NCBI GenBank assembly: GCA_900708905.1 | Contig: CAADRB010000012.1 | Location: forward strand, 2,509,280 to 2,573,279 | Source of the DNA: Hymenolepis diminuta | Lineage: Eukaryota; Platyhelminthes; Cestoda; Cyclophyllidea; Hymenolepididae | Direction: 5' to 3' | Length of the DNA: 64,000 nucleotides | Notes under the pieces: generated by a model | The model's database searches: none | Told to the model about the DNA's origin: nothing | What the model saw: the letters and a program-made list of their open reading frames with translations, nothing else | Shown here: one piece after another, positions 1-11,600 of the stretch | Numbering within the stretch: the first letter of the stretch is position 1 | Layout of the letters: every line of letters begins with the position of its first letter | Program-made: the position numbers and the translations under genes

Positions 1-1033
1 GAACTGATTACATAATCAAGTAATAGATCTATTAACTGCAGCTCAGAGTTATTTTTCGTTTGGAAAAGCATGTTTATTAACATAATATTTTCAGTTAAAT
101 ACCAAAGTTTGGGTATTTAAAATAAATTTTTTGCTATAGTTATTATCAACCATTTAAGGAGAATGGAGAGTTGGATGGGTAAAGGTTGACAAATTGACCT
201 GAACCTTGATACATTTTTGTCTTATTTCCAATTGCAATCATCATATTCTGGGACATATCGCTACTTATGCTCCTTTATTGTCTCCTTCCTACTATTTCGG
301 ATTAAACTTTCCAGCGTCTTTGTTAAAATTGAAATTCGCTAGCTTCGAAATGCTGACTCCTAACTGTGCCTGAAACACTTAAATTCGGTTTAAAATGATC
401 TCAATATTTATTTTATTACGTGCGGATAGCTTTAAACCTCCATCTTCGTCTTGACCTCAGTTTCATATGACATTAATCCGCGTTTGAAGGTTCTCCAGTA
501 CCACTTAAGCTTTGGTAAAGATTGCCACGAACTCAAAGGACTGTATTCTTCAGACTTATTTACGTTTTAGCTTATTCATTATGTTTGCTGTAGTATTTAA
601 AATTATCCCAACTCATTACTTAACGAGGATTACTATTCAATTGCATAAAACACAAGAATGGTATTATGTACGAGAATGCATTGAATGCGTGAAGATAATC
701 CTCGCGTACTTGAACGTACGCCAGTTCTCACCGGTTTCCTTCCCGCAGAATATTATGTTACTTTATAAATGGAAATGAAAAGATGTTTAGTAAAGGTCTT
801 AATACAGCTCATACAAGGATAACCATTTAATGGAAAAAACTCTGTCAATGATTGAAATCGTCACCACTGAATGACCTTTCCCATTTTTGCATTAAATGAT
901 GACTGAAACAAGTGAACAGAAAGGCTTTTAAAAGAACTGTAGATGGCGTGATCAAAATTGATTTTTATTAAGGTACATCATTAAGATAAGACGAGTGAAT
1001 ATGAAAGGACATCAAGTCTATAAGTAGCATAAA

Positions 1034-1505
1034 AAACGGTGAAGGGTGAATCCCTATGCGTTTCCAAAACTTATATCTATGTCATCATTAATCACCGCGA
1101 TCGGATTAACTCGACCTCACAGTGATGCTTGAAGTGGTTGACCCTACTATAACCTCAGGCTCTCTGTGAATGATCGTCGCGTGTCCTCAAGTGGTTCATT
1201 CAACTATCGGAATAACCTAATTAAGTGTTCCTTAAATAAGTATTGCAACGGTTCAGCTTCCCCACAGCGATGTCAGGAACCATTCCACCTGTTCATACTA
1301 TTCCTCCTAATTGAGAATATATAAAGACTTGTTATATATACATGTACACGTACGCTTGTCAGTTACCGGCTCTTTCACTTCTTTCTCATTTCTTCCGTCC
1401 CTAATCTTACTCTCACCCATTTGAACCCTCTATCGTGGTTCTTTCAATACATTTCGGCCTAATCAGCTCTTGGTGTTACGCTCTATAACTGTGGTCAACT
1501 CTCAC
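1034..1505 (+). repeat. LTR-like interspersed repeat, copy A
   Basis: This segment aligns by eye with 30730-31265 in the same orientation. Shared landmarks in the same order are a GGNTGAATCCCT block, a GTCATCNNNAATCA block, TGTCCTCAASTGG, a pyrimidine-rich tract and CTTGGTGTT near the right end. A TATA-like ATATAAAG at about 1318 followed by a pyrimidine-rich stretch would suit a retrotransposon LTR, but no internal coding region flanks it. The two copies are strongly diverged, so the element is old. Confidence 0.45.
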
Positions 1506-3401
1506 AAAATTAGCAACAACGGGAATAAGACCTAAGAGACATAAAGATTTCAAATGATGAGAGCGGATGGCCATTATCTATCTATGTCTGCCTAGATCCA
1601 TCAGGAGCGATAGCAACCGGTGACTAAGCAGTTCGATCAAGCCGAAGGCTATAATGAACCCCCACTTCGGCTTCTCTATCAGTCTCCTCTTCACTTCGAT
1701 CCAATAAGATGAAGAGCCTGCATCTAACCTACCTGAGGCTTATAAAATCAAATGCCCTCAGGTACACGAGATCATCAGCAATTGAGAGTCTGTAATTGTT
1801 ACCGTCAGAGATTACATTTAATTTCACGACTGATTCTGAAAAAAGCAAACTTACACTAGTCCAGCTTAAATTCCTACTTTTTCATCAACTTTCCAATGCT
1901 CTTCAGGTCCGTTATGATTTTAGAAGTCAGTGTCTGACCTCACTGTTCTCCTCTCGAAGACATTACTGGTTTGTGCATATATTGTGATACAAAATTTGGC
2001 TACACGTCCCACTAAACAAAATAAGTGTGCTCGCTGCTCATCGAACTTCTACCATAAGTATTTGGGACAAAACAAAGATAGCTTCCGTAAATTTTAACCA
2101 AGGGCGAGCATCTGAACACTGGAACTGGAAAAGTGTCCGAAAATGATGTAACGGGGTATAGAAGTAGATTATGACGACGGGACATTAAGAGTTCTACCTT
2201 ACTTCTGAATGTATTGAGTCTTTCATCTTATAGTAAGCTTACAACATTCAGTGTGCAATGTACAAGTTTTTCCAAGTTAACACTTTATGAAGTTTCTGAT
2301 TGCTCGGCATTCCAACAGTTTATTTAGTTGAGTGTTCGGTCTTATCACTTCTAATCATGACCCTCTTACGACCAGGAGAATGTAGATGGCGCTAGTGAAG
2401 ATGCTTTTAACAGAGCTCTGCAATCGCCTGTACAAGGGATGTTAAAATAGAGTACATCTTTGAGCAAATGGTTTGAATTGCAAACAAATTTATGTACGTA
2501 AGTTCGTAGCAATTTCTGTTGAAGGAATATTATTGCCTAGGACGCTATCCGTTTGAGAAAAAGCAAAATACCTAAACTAGATCTCATAAAAGTGCAAAAT
2601 TAACATCGGCCATTACCTAGCTTTATGACACCCAATACAGCATTCAATGAACTACCTGGTTCCCTCTGTACGAGCAATTTATGCTCTTCTAATTGATCCC
2701 TAATATGATTTCGACTCATCCTCTGACTTACTGATATCTTACATTGATATAAGTTATTGTGAAGATATTAAGAAAACGTATTTATAGTTGGCAAGAAATC
2801 TGATATTATGTTTAATTGAGATTTCCAATTCAAGAGGAATCGAGGCTTCCAATTCATGTTTTCACTTCAAAGCACAATTAAGGTCATTGCTTGAAGTATC
2901 CTGTCTCCAACATCGTAAATGTTCTGAGTAAAATTGCACTCGGACACGTCAACCAAATTAGACGAAAAAGTAGATAAGAATTGGAGAAAACTGATATTAA
3001 AATGTCTTTATATTAGCTGAAAAATTTTTTTCTGCCTGCTTCGAATCGTGTCCAAGAACAACAACAGTGAGTTTAGTTTTAGTCGATTACGATTTGTAGC
3101 ATTATGAAATTTGATTTTTTGCGAAATGAGGAATTACGAGAATCCAAACGCAGTCAAAGCTAATCTCCAACCGAACAGTGCGCCAGTAGTGATTAGTTAT
3201 GAACATTATGTGTCTTTTTTGAAGCAGCCTTATAATAAAGGAAATGATTAATTACGTTTTGGATTAATTTTGCTGAAAGCTGTTAACTACCAATGAAAAT
3301 GCTACAATTTTGAATAGCTTGCGAAGAATTAAAAAGTACGAAATAAATTTTTCTTTTATATGCTAATCAAGAAACAAAATGGAGTAACTAAATGAAGTGA
3401 G

Positions 3402-3419
3402 ATATATATATATATATAT
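3402..3419. repeat. (AT)9 microsatellite
   Basis: Nine AT dinucleotide units in a row, embedded in AT-rich sequence. No gene is adjacent. Confidence 0.9.
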
Positions 3420-3589
3420 TTATATTTATATTATTATCTTCAAGATGCATAAATCTCTATGGTATTCGGTACGCATCTTTCTTTACTATTAAAAAGAAAG
3501 ATGAAGTTGACTGATCAGTTAACGATTTGAGCTATAAATGCTAAATCGCCCCAAGTACCCTATTAATTTTTTTGGTCTTTAGCATACCT

Positions 3590-3790
3590 TATTGTCCAGT
3601 TTAAGCCTACCCTCCGCAGTTGGAGTCAGTTGTAGTTAGACAACCCTACTTTGGCTGACGGCAACACCCCTCGTCTGGCAGCAGTCAGTAATTGCTCATA
3701 CCTTACTTTAGAATCGATCGCATAGTCGAATGGGCATACAAAACTCAGGAAAAACGGTATTTTTATTAAACTGATCTAGTTATCTTATAA
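3590..3790 (+). repeat. Degenerate interspersed repeat, copy 1 of 3
   Basis: Shares ordered blocks with 4900-5065 and 6110-6290. The clearest is GTCGAATGG followed by a CAGAAAAACG-like run and AAACTGATCTAGTTATCT at the right end. The left end carries ACTCTCCGCA-like and GTAGTTGTAG-like blocks also found in the third copy. There is no coding capacity; it may be a SINE or MITE relic. Confidence 0.35.
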
Positions 3791-4899
3791 TGCACATTAC
3801 TGAAAGATAAAGAATATCCCGGAAAGATAAAAAGAAGAGGTACTGGTGCTACAAATGATAAAATTTTTTGACGTAGTTGACACACGAGTCATCCCATATG
3901 AGCACACCTATATCAACGATTGACATAAACAACGAAACTTTAGTAATTTTAACTAAATTCCTTCATAAAGGCATATCCCATTAATGTACTCCTAATTTTG
4001 CATCATGATTAATGATTAATTACCGTGTGTTATTATTAACGAACATAATGTATTAAATAACACTCAATTCCGAATTTTAATAAATTTTCAAATAAATACA
4101 AGATGTACATTAATATTGTCAATCTTTGCCTATTAACATCAAAATGCTCGCCATATTATTTTCAGTTTAACTTTTTCTACTGCATTTTGAATAAAGTAGA
4201 ACTAAAGAGTCCCCGTTCGACTTGCAAAAATTATCATCTCAAAAAAGATGCCAATCACCGTGATATAACCTCACGATATTCCCGTCTTTTTCTAACTCTA
4301 ACCCTAAACTCCATCTATTTCTTATCCAGTCCATTAAGCTTAAGTCTATTAAGGCAGTATTGGCCAGACGGATACTCTTCCAAGCAGAGAAGATAAAAGT
4401 GAAGCAAAAAGTTGCTGAAAGAAAGAAAAATTAAAAATTAAAGATATAATCGTCCAAAAAATTTCTTGAAACCTCGGCAGTTGGCCAAATAGTATGTCAT
4501 CGTACATAAGTGCATTCATTTTTTCCTTCTTGATTCTTATAAATAGGCATTTAGGCATCAATAAGGCGCAAAATCGACAATAACCACCAAAGGTAATTAG
4601 CCGATTTCGTTAGAATTTCTCCCCAGGAGTATACTTCGATAACCTATTCTCTCAAGAAGAACTGCGTCTAAACACAATAGACATAACACAAGTCTTATTT
4701 TGCAAATATCCGACTTTGAAGAATTTATTAAAAGTTAAAACCTTTCTTTATATTTTACTAAGCATATTTCATGCTCGAAATAGAATTGTCATCTCTTTTT
4801 AACAAAAATAAAGAAAATCGATAAGTTTTAAAGCTGTTTAAACTTGCATGAATTATATCTTATTCCCACTTATTCTATTTATTGTTTTACCTCTTCAAA

Positions 4900-5065
4900 G
4901 TCTGAGTCGACTAGAGCTGGGCAGTCTCACTGACTGATGGTAAAAGTACAAAAAGCAGCCTCGTCCAACAACCAAAATTAGCTACAGACTTGATGGCGCT
5001 GTCGAATGGTAGTACTTCGCAGAAAAATCGTTATTGTTAAACTGGCCTAGCTTTCAAACTCAAAT
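4900..5065 (+). repeat. Degenerate interspersed repeat, copy 2 of 3
   Basis: Matches the right half of the copy at 3590-3790, including TCGAATGG, the CGCAGAAAAATCG run and the AAACTGGCCTAGCT block. Alignment is by eye only. Confidence 0.3.
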
Positions 5066-6109
5066 TGAATTTTAAAAAGGGTTTACGTTTGCGTTTAACA
5101 ATCCAACCATCCTAGACAAAATTACTCAAGCCTACATGTTAAACAACTGAGAAGTTGAAAATCAGACAACACAAAGAACGAATGGACAAAATGGGGCAGG
5201 GACTGGAATTTTACGAATGACAAATTGTTTGCAGAATCGTTTCAATTCTGTTGACTAAATGAGCCAACAAATATGAACACGTCGTTCTCCTCTGTGATAT
5301 GCAGAGGCATTTCAATTTTCGGACTTCATGAATGAAACTTAATTTTCCTGTATAATTATTATTTGATTTCATTTTGAGTGAACACAGCTACCAAATTAGA
5401 AATTTTATCTCTTAAATTCGCTATGTTAAAACTGCAGCTGGGGAGTATCAAACACTATTATTTGCCTTCTCAGCCATCAAAAAGGATAATTGAAGCGACG
5501 AAACCGACTGTTCTTGATTAAATGATACCGGTCAGTAAGCACTGAACATCGTAGACAAGTATTTGCTGCATTTTGGGAAAAAATCGTGAAATTTGAATCC
5601 TGGAACATGAATATTGTAAAACTCAAGTCAAAAAATCAAATGAAGTCAGACTATCTGATACCTCGATGTTGTTCTCTGCATTGTTTTGATCGTCTCGCCT
5701 TTATTATTTGTTTGACCTACTGTTATCCGATGTCACAATTAAAAATTGCAGCATTTTTTGTATTACTATTGTTGTTAATGGTAATAGTTCTTTACTCTAA
5801 TGAATTTATTACCATGAGTAAAATTTATTTTGCAATATTCTTGTAATGAATACGGATACCAAGTATATTTGGACCATTGAAACATTCGTGAACTTAATGC
5901 AATTTTATTAAATTTCTAATCAAACGCCATTTTTCATAACGTGTACATGAGTTCTGGTGCGAAGTGGACCTATCAAACACTCTTGCCATTTCGCTGATGT
6001 GCAAATGATTACTGAGTTTTAATTGTTCTATCCTAATATAAGGAAAAGCGAAAAGAACTGATGTAGTAATTAGATGAGCTATTGAAACTAACTTGAATCT
6101 TAGCTTGAA

Positions 6110-6290
6110 TCGCCTTGTTTAAACTTACTCTCCGCAATACAGCCCTGAAGTAGTTGTAGGCAAAACTTTCACTACACCGAAGTGAAATCAACGGTAATGA
6201 GTTAGAGTTTCGGTCGCTTGATCAAAATGGAACGTTCATGCATGGACAACTTGAGTTATTATAGAACTGATTTAGTCATCTCAAAGTATG
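6110..6290 (+). repeat. Degenerate interspersed repeat, copy 3 of 3
   Basis: Resembles 3590-3790 at both ends: ACTCTCCGCA and GAAGTAGTTGTAG on the left, GAACTGATTTAGTCATCT on the right. It lies about 200 bases upstream of the mariner element and is not part of it. Confidence 0.3.
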
Positions 6291-6501
6291 CTCAAAGCCG
6301 TTAGCAGCTTCTACTTATCAAGAATTATTTTTTAAAAATGCGAAAGATTGAAAGAAAGCAAGAACATAAATAAACGGCAATAATGAGAGGGGTCTCATGA
6401 GCATTTGCTGATGACCAGGCAGCAGGTACGAAAACACTTTCTTTGTTTCACTAACGTACAATGACGTAGTAGCAAGGTTCAAAATTGATTTCGGCAATGT
6501 A

Positions 6502-6532
6502 TCAGATTGTAACAGAAGTTCTGTCCAATTTT
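6502..6532 (+). repeat. Mariner left terminal inverted repeat
   Basis: Pairs with the minus-strand reading of 7736-7766, with four or five mismatches or small shifts over about 31 bases. It directly abuts a TA target duplication. Confidence 0.85.
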
Positions 6533-6716
6533 TGAGCTATGTGTCTAGGGCACGATTACTTCAATTTAGCCTGTTAATGTTGCATGCCTATCTATGGTAA
6601 TTAATAAAATATTATTTTTCCTTTCAGATTATGTGGTAATTATCGTTACTAATAATTATTTCTAGCCCTAATGTACACTCAGGCATATTTCACTGTTTGA
6701 ATTTCACAAAGGAAAT

Positions 6717-7692
6717 ATGACAAGCTCAGCAGCAAAAACACTCAGAGACACTTATGGAAATGATATTGTGAATGAAAAGACCTACAGAAGGTGGTTTTCT
6801 GCAGGTGGTTCCAAAAAGAATGACTTCAGCCTGACAGACGAACCGAGAGCAGGATGCTCAAAAGACTCAATTCTGAACAATTTCAAGTTGCCATTGATGA
6901 AAATCCAACCTGCACAACTGGAGGACTGAGCAAAACCTTTCACGTAAGCCGCCATGTGACCACATATAGGGAAATGAAAGATCTGGCTGGGAAAGTCTCA
7001 AAGGTTGGGAAATGGGTCCCACACGATTTGTCAGAACTTAACAAGCAACAGCGTGTGACCTGTTGTGTTTCACTGTGTTCTCGTGAACTTCAGATACCTT
7101 TTTCAGATCGAATCACAATTGATGGCGACGAGAAGTAGATCCTTTACAACAATGTTAAGCGCAAAAGACAGCGGCCAAGTCGTAGTTCAAGGCCAATTCC
7201 ACAACCAGGAAGTGGACTGCACTCGGAACAAATTCTTTTGTGTGTATGGTGGGATTTGAAGGGAATTGTTTACTGTGAACTAATGGGTGACAATCAAACA
7301 ATAGCATCTGAAGTTGACTGTCAGCAGCTAACTCGTTTAAAAGTAGTTAGCGGCAGGAAAAACGGCCTCCTTTGATCAATCGAAACGGAGTGATTCTGCA
7401 CCACGACAATGCCAGACCCCACACTTCAAGAGCAACTAAAAATCTCATTGAAGAATTTGGTTGGGAAGTCATGCATCACCCACCATATTCTCTTGATCTT
7501 GGACCAACGGATTTCCATCTTTTCAGGAGTTTACAGAATCACTCAATGGGACAAAGACTTACGTCAAGACAAGAGGTGGAAATGTAGCTAGTTTCTTTTT
7601 TTGAGTGCAAACTGGCTAAATTCTATGAAGAAAGAATCAGAAATCTTATGGCAAAATGGGAAGATGTAATTTATAGATATGTTAAACACTAA
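6717..7692 (+). pseudogene. Mariner transposase pseudogene (D,D34D type)
   Basis: A DNA cut-and-paste transposase relic. The HTH-like N-terminus lies at 6717-6929 (with the TYRRWF motif). The frame then shifts into the segment from 6854, which reaches the first catalytic Asp region (DGDEK). A TAG stop follows at once at 7136-7138, where a Trp is usual. The same frame continues with the KRKRQ and LLCVWWD motifs. A second shift near 7370 leads to HHDNARPH and YSLDLGPTD, with 34 residues between the two catalytic Asp, the mariner signature. The end reads FYEERIRNLMAKW before a stop at about 7690. At least two frameshifts and one nonsense codon make it non-functional. Confidence 0.92.
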
Positions 7693-7735
7693 ATAAATGT
7701 ATCTTTGACAAAATTTTCACTCTAATTCAAATTTT

Positions 7736-7766
7736 AAAAATGGGCAGAACTTCCGTTACAAACTGA
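7736..7766 (-). repeat. Mariner right terminal inverted repeat
   Basis: Inverted copy of 6502-6532, ending next to the TA at 7767-7768. Confidence 0.85.
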
Positions 7767-7768
7767 TA

Positions 7769-8676
7769 GTTTCCAGTGGTTAACTACATGCAGGCCATTC
7801 ACTCTACCTTTTTCTCTTATATAAATTAACAAATCTCTCCTTTGATTTCGATGAGAGAATGCGGCTAATTTGTCTTCTGTAAAGTGAGCATCAATCAACA
7901 GACAAAGAACTTATCGGTAGACCCAATTGCTCTAGCTTGAAAAAATATCTTAATTTGCAATCTCCGTTTCTATGGCACGGTCAGGTTGGATGACCGATTA
8001 GCTTGTTATCTTTTCGTAGTAGAGAAAATCGTCCCAATTTAGGTGACGACAGTGAATAGTGAATTTCCTTATGAAGCTTCCTCCAATGTCAAACTATCAT
8101 ATTCTGGATAAATTAAAACAAATCAGCCGATATATACTGAAAAAACCCTAGCCTAGAAGAAATAAGACCTATTATATCAGTTAAAAGTTAAAATTCTCGT
8201 CTTGTAGAATAGCCAAGCTTAACTCCATTGTTTTGATCCAGTCTACATATCACGAAGTAAACTAAAAATCAATTCAATAGCAGACGGTTATCCCCATAAT
8301 AAATTTTCCAACAATCTCAACATTCAGGGCATAATTACACAAACAAACACTTCAACCAACAAAAAAGACGAAAAGCAGACAAGAAAAAGGAAGAAACATT
8401 AATAAGTGCTACTGAAGGGAGGTATAAGAAATGAAGGGAGAAGGCAGGTAGAAGAGGTGCGAAGCTGGATGGAGATCCAGTTCGATCGATAATTACACAG
8501 ATATCAAGGAAGAGAGAAGACAGGTAAAGTTATCTAGGGAGAAGAAACAATGACAAAATCGATTATTAATTACAGTGATGAACAGAAGGGTGTCAAGAAA
8601 AAGGTAATAGAAGGCTGGATAAGAAGCGGAAAAGGAAAAAGGAACAACTACTGAGAGAGAATAGAATTTTCTCTCT
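7769..8676. other. Intergenic or eL6 3' flank
   Basis: No coding potential recognised. On the minus strand this is the 3' flank of the eL6 gene. It is rich in A/G runs on the plus strand between 8340 and 8660. I saw no clear AATAAA on the minus strand close to the stop codon at 8677. Confidence 0.5.
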
Positions 8677-11600
8677 CTAAAAGATCATTTTGTGAGGCTT
8701 GTCTGTACGACTGAGACTGAATTGGGATCGAAGGTATGCAAATAACATTTTGGCAGTTTTTAACTGTTTGATTGCTGAAATCACGCGTTTATCGATCAGC
8801 TTTTGATCTTCCTTGCGCTCTTCCTTAAGAACATAGGCCTTCTTGTCGGCTGATGGATCAACAAAGAGATTATCCACAGCGCTCTTTGATTTGGTGTTTG
8901 GTTTTTGACGAGCAAAGTATTCACGAGTTTGCATTCGACCTGGAAGATGAATCTAGAAAAAAATTGTTTTAAGTATTTGATTTTTCATGACAAAAGAATG
9001 TGTTATCTTTATTATCCTTGCAAATCTATTCCAAAACTTACGTAAACGCAATTTTATGGGAAAAAATAGGTCTGTTAGTAAATATACATGCACTTAATTT
9101 AAGCTGATCGCTGTACCAACCGAGTAAAAAGCATTTTGTTACTGGAATTTTAAAGAAATCCTCACCGCTTTTGTTCCTTATCTGCGTTATCTGTTTAGGG
9201 ATTTGCTTTTCCGTTTTACCATTTCCACCCTCTTTCACTTCTTTCTGTCTTTTATTCATCCATTAAACTTTAGACGGCACATGTATTTTCTCCGCTATCA
9301 AATACCCCCGTTTTGAGCTTTTCTCTTCTACTTACTTTTCCACTACCCTCCTTTTGTTCCCTCCCAACAAATATTTTGCCAATGGCTGATCGCATTCTCT
9401 TCTATAATAACCTGAAACTGCACAGTCAGGAATAACCATAACTTAACTATTTTTCTCCTTTATACAATAGTCCATAACTAAGCTAAGCCCGCTACTAACA
9501 TATCTTTGACTCGTGCTCCGTTCTACCGCTCTTTTAATTAGGTACTCATCTTATTTTTAAGTAGTTATCAAAGGAGGGAAAAATGGGAGGTTTTCAGTGA
9601 AAGTCAGTCCACTTGATACTCTTTAGCTGTAGGCATATAAAAGCATCACCAATCAGAAAAGCAAAAAATACGTAAAAATATCATAAATCGGACAAACAGC
9701 TCCTGATTTCCAAGAGCATCTTTCCTAAAATTCTTTTTCGATTATTATCGGGACGCAATTACAACACATTGATCTTTATGGGCAGCCAAGCAAATTGTAG
9801 ATCAGTTTAGAGTAATTATGACTAATCAATACAGTTAAGTGGGCACACAATGGTAGAGCCAGTTTTGCTCATTTTATGACATGGCAACTCGTAATAATTA
9901 GTTCGATAGATTTACTCTTAACCTTTTATTCTAAAAGAAATACGGCGACATTATAAAATGAGGTTCAATAATTAGAACAGATTCAATTTCCTCTAGTTGA
10001 ATTCTCACACACTATCTTTCTGTAAGATTCTCATTTCGTAATCGTGATTACTCCAAAGCATCTTCCATCTTGGATAGATGGGAGGCATGTTGAAGCCGTC
10101 CAGGTGAGAACCTCCAATTTTGAAACCCTCTTTATTAACCAGGCTTAACCAGTGAAGTTGGAAATTCTACTCACATGGAACTCGTAACTATTGCCGTCGG
10201 GAGCATCAACCGCTGTGCCATCGGCTGGCGGTAGTCTTGATCTTTTTCTTCGTAAAACATTAAGCATCAACTTGAAATCAATAGCAAAAGTCAAAATTCT
10301 ATTTAGTTTGGAAATACCTACCAAACATATTTGACCTAATCAGATTTCAGCTAGTGTCCTCTACCAAAAGAGACAAGATATGACCGATCTTTTAAATCAT
10401 GCTATCGGTCAATCAGCTTAGAACACGTCGGACTTAAAATTTAACTCAGGAACCTAGGGGTTAAATTGCGGAAGGTGAACCTTAAAACCTTGGTCATGAT
10501 GTAGCTAACGATGCATATTAAGTAACAATCATACAACTAGAAGAATTTCGATTTCAGGTTAAGTAAGATTAGTGATTCTCTTCTTCTATCTGAACACTCG
10601 AATTTCTCAACCGTTTAATTCTACTGTCGCTTGAAATGAGTAAAATCGGAATTTTTCCTTCGCCCTAGGTGATAATCATGTCCGACGGTCTAGGTAGACG
10701 GAAAATTTTTAAAAAGTTTTAGAAAAATTAGCGAAAGGGATTTACAGTACTAAATGCAAAATTTTCCGCCGTAATGGTGAGAATATATTAAAACGCTAGA
10801 CAGAATACTTCAGCTTATGGGACAACAAACTTTGTTTCTACTATTCGGCGTCTTTCATGTTAGGGTTTTTGCATTGATAAAACGTGAAATCAAAATGACA
10901 GGACAATGATTGTTTAACTATCCTTCTCAATTTTAAAATAAGCAACCATTCATGTAGGTAAACTGGGTTTGATAGTTGTCACTTATGCATTTAATGAAAG
11001 ATGAATTCCAACTCAATTTGACCTTTGTTCCCTTTCTTCACTTTCAAAGTATATTAAAATAAACTAACAACAGAAGGTGATCCAGAGTAATATTTATGCA
11101 ATTTCAGCTAACAAACTCAAAATTCTCACAAAATTAGCAACAGAGAGGAAAGAGAAGACAAATTTAGAGATGTTAAAAGTCAGCATAACGATAGCCGGCT
11201 TTCTCAGAAAAAATTGTGTACTATACAAGATTATTTATTAATTGGAATAAACAATTTAATAATTGAACATGAAATAAATGTTAATATCGTCAAGAAAGAA
11301 AGTACTTAATAATTGGTATACTTTCATTTCCTCCTTGACAAATGTCAAACTTCAAGTTATCTTAGTGTCAGTCATTTCAATGAATTTGTTACGAAAACCA
11401 GCAAAGTTAGCTCCCATGAGGTGAGCGTTAATTATTCTCAACAAAGAGGTAATTAAATAAGAGAAAAGCTGATCTGATTTTTGTGCATTTCAAGGTGAAT
11501 ATTGAATAACGATGATAGATTTAATATAGATATAGGATAACTGCTGAATTTGTAAAAGCCTATGTGCAGTGGAAGACACCCAACGTGCTCCTACTTAGGA

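Larger units (their letters stand above)
1..6499. other. Gene-free, repeat-bearing region
   Basis: No open frame here shows a recognisable domain, codon continuity across splice sites or a signal peptide. The open frames of 60-97 codons are short and low in complexity. The region holds degenerate interspersed repeats, listed separately, and a short AT microsatellite. A gene with small exons could have been missed. Confidence 0.6.
6502..7766 (+). mobile_element. Mariner transposon, complete ends, inactive
   Basis: A 1265-base element bounded by about 31-base inverted repeats and flanked on both sides by TA (6500-6501 and 7767-7768), the expected mariner target duplication. The left end begins TCAGATTGTAACAGAAGTTC and the right end, read on the minus strand, begins TCAGTTTGTAACGGAAGTTC. 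The repeats differ at only a few positions. The element contains one transposase relic reading rightward. The length is typical of mariner elements (about 1.3 kb). The well-kept ends but broken gene suggest a moderately old insertion. Confidence 0.88.

Noticed and set aside
4300..4320. CTAACCCTAAAC-like stretch as a telomeric repeat
   Set aside because: Only about two imperfect units, not an array.
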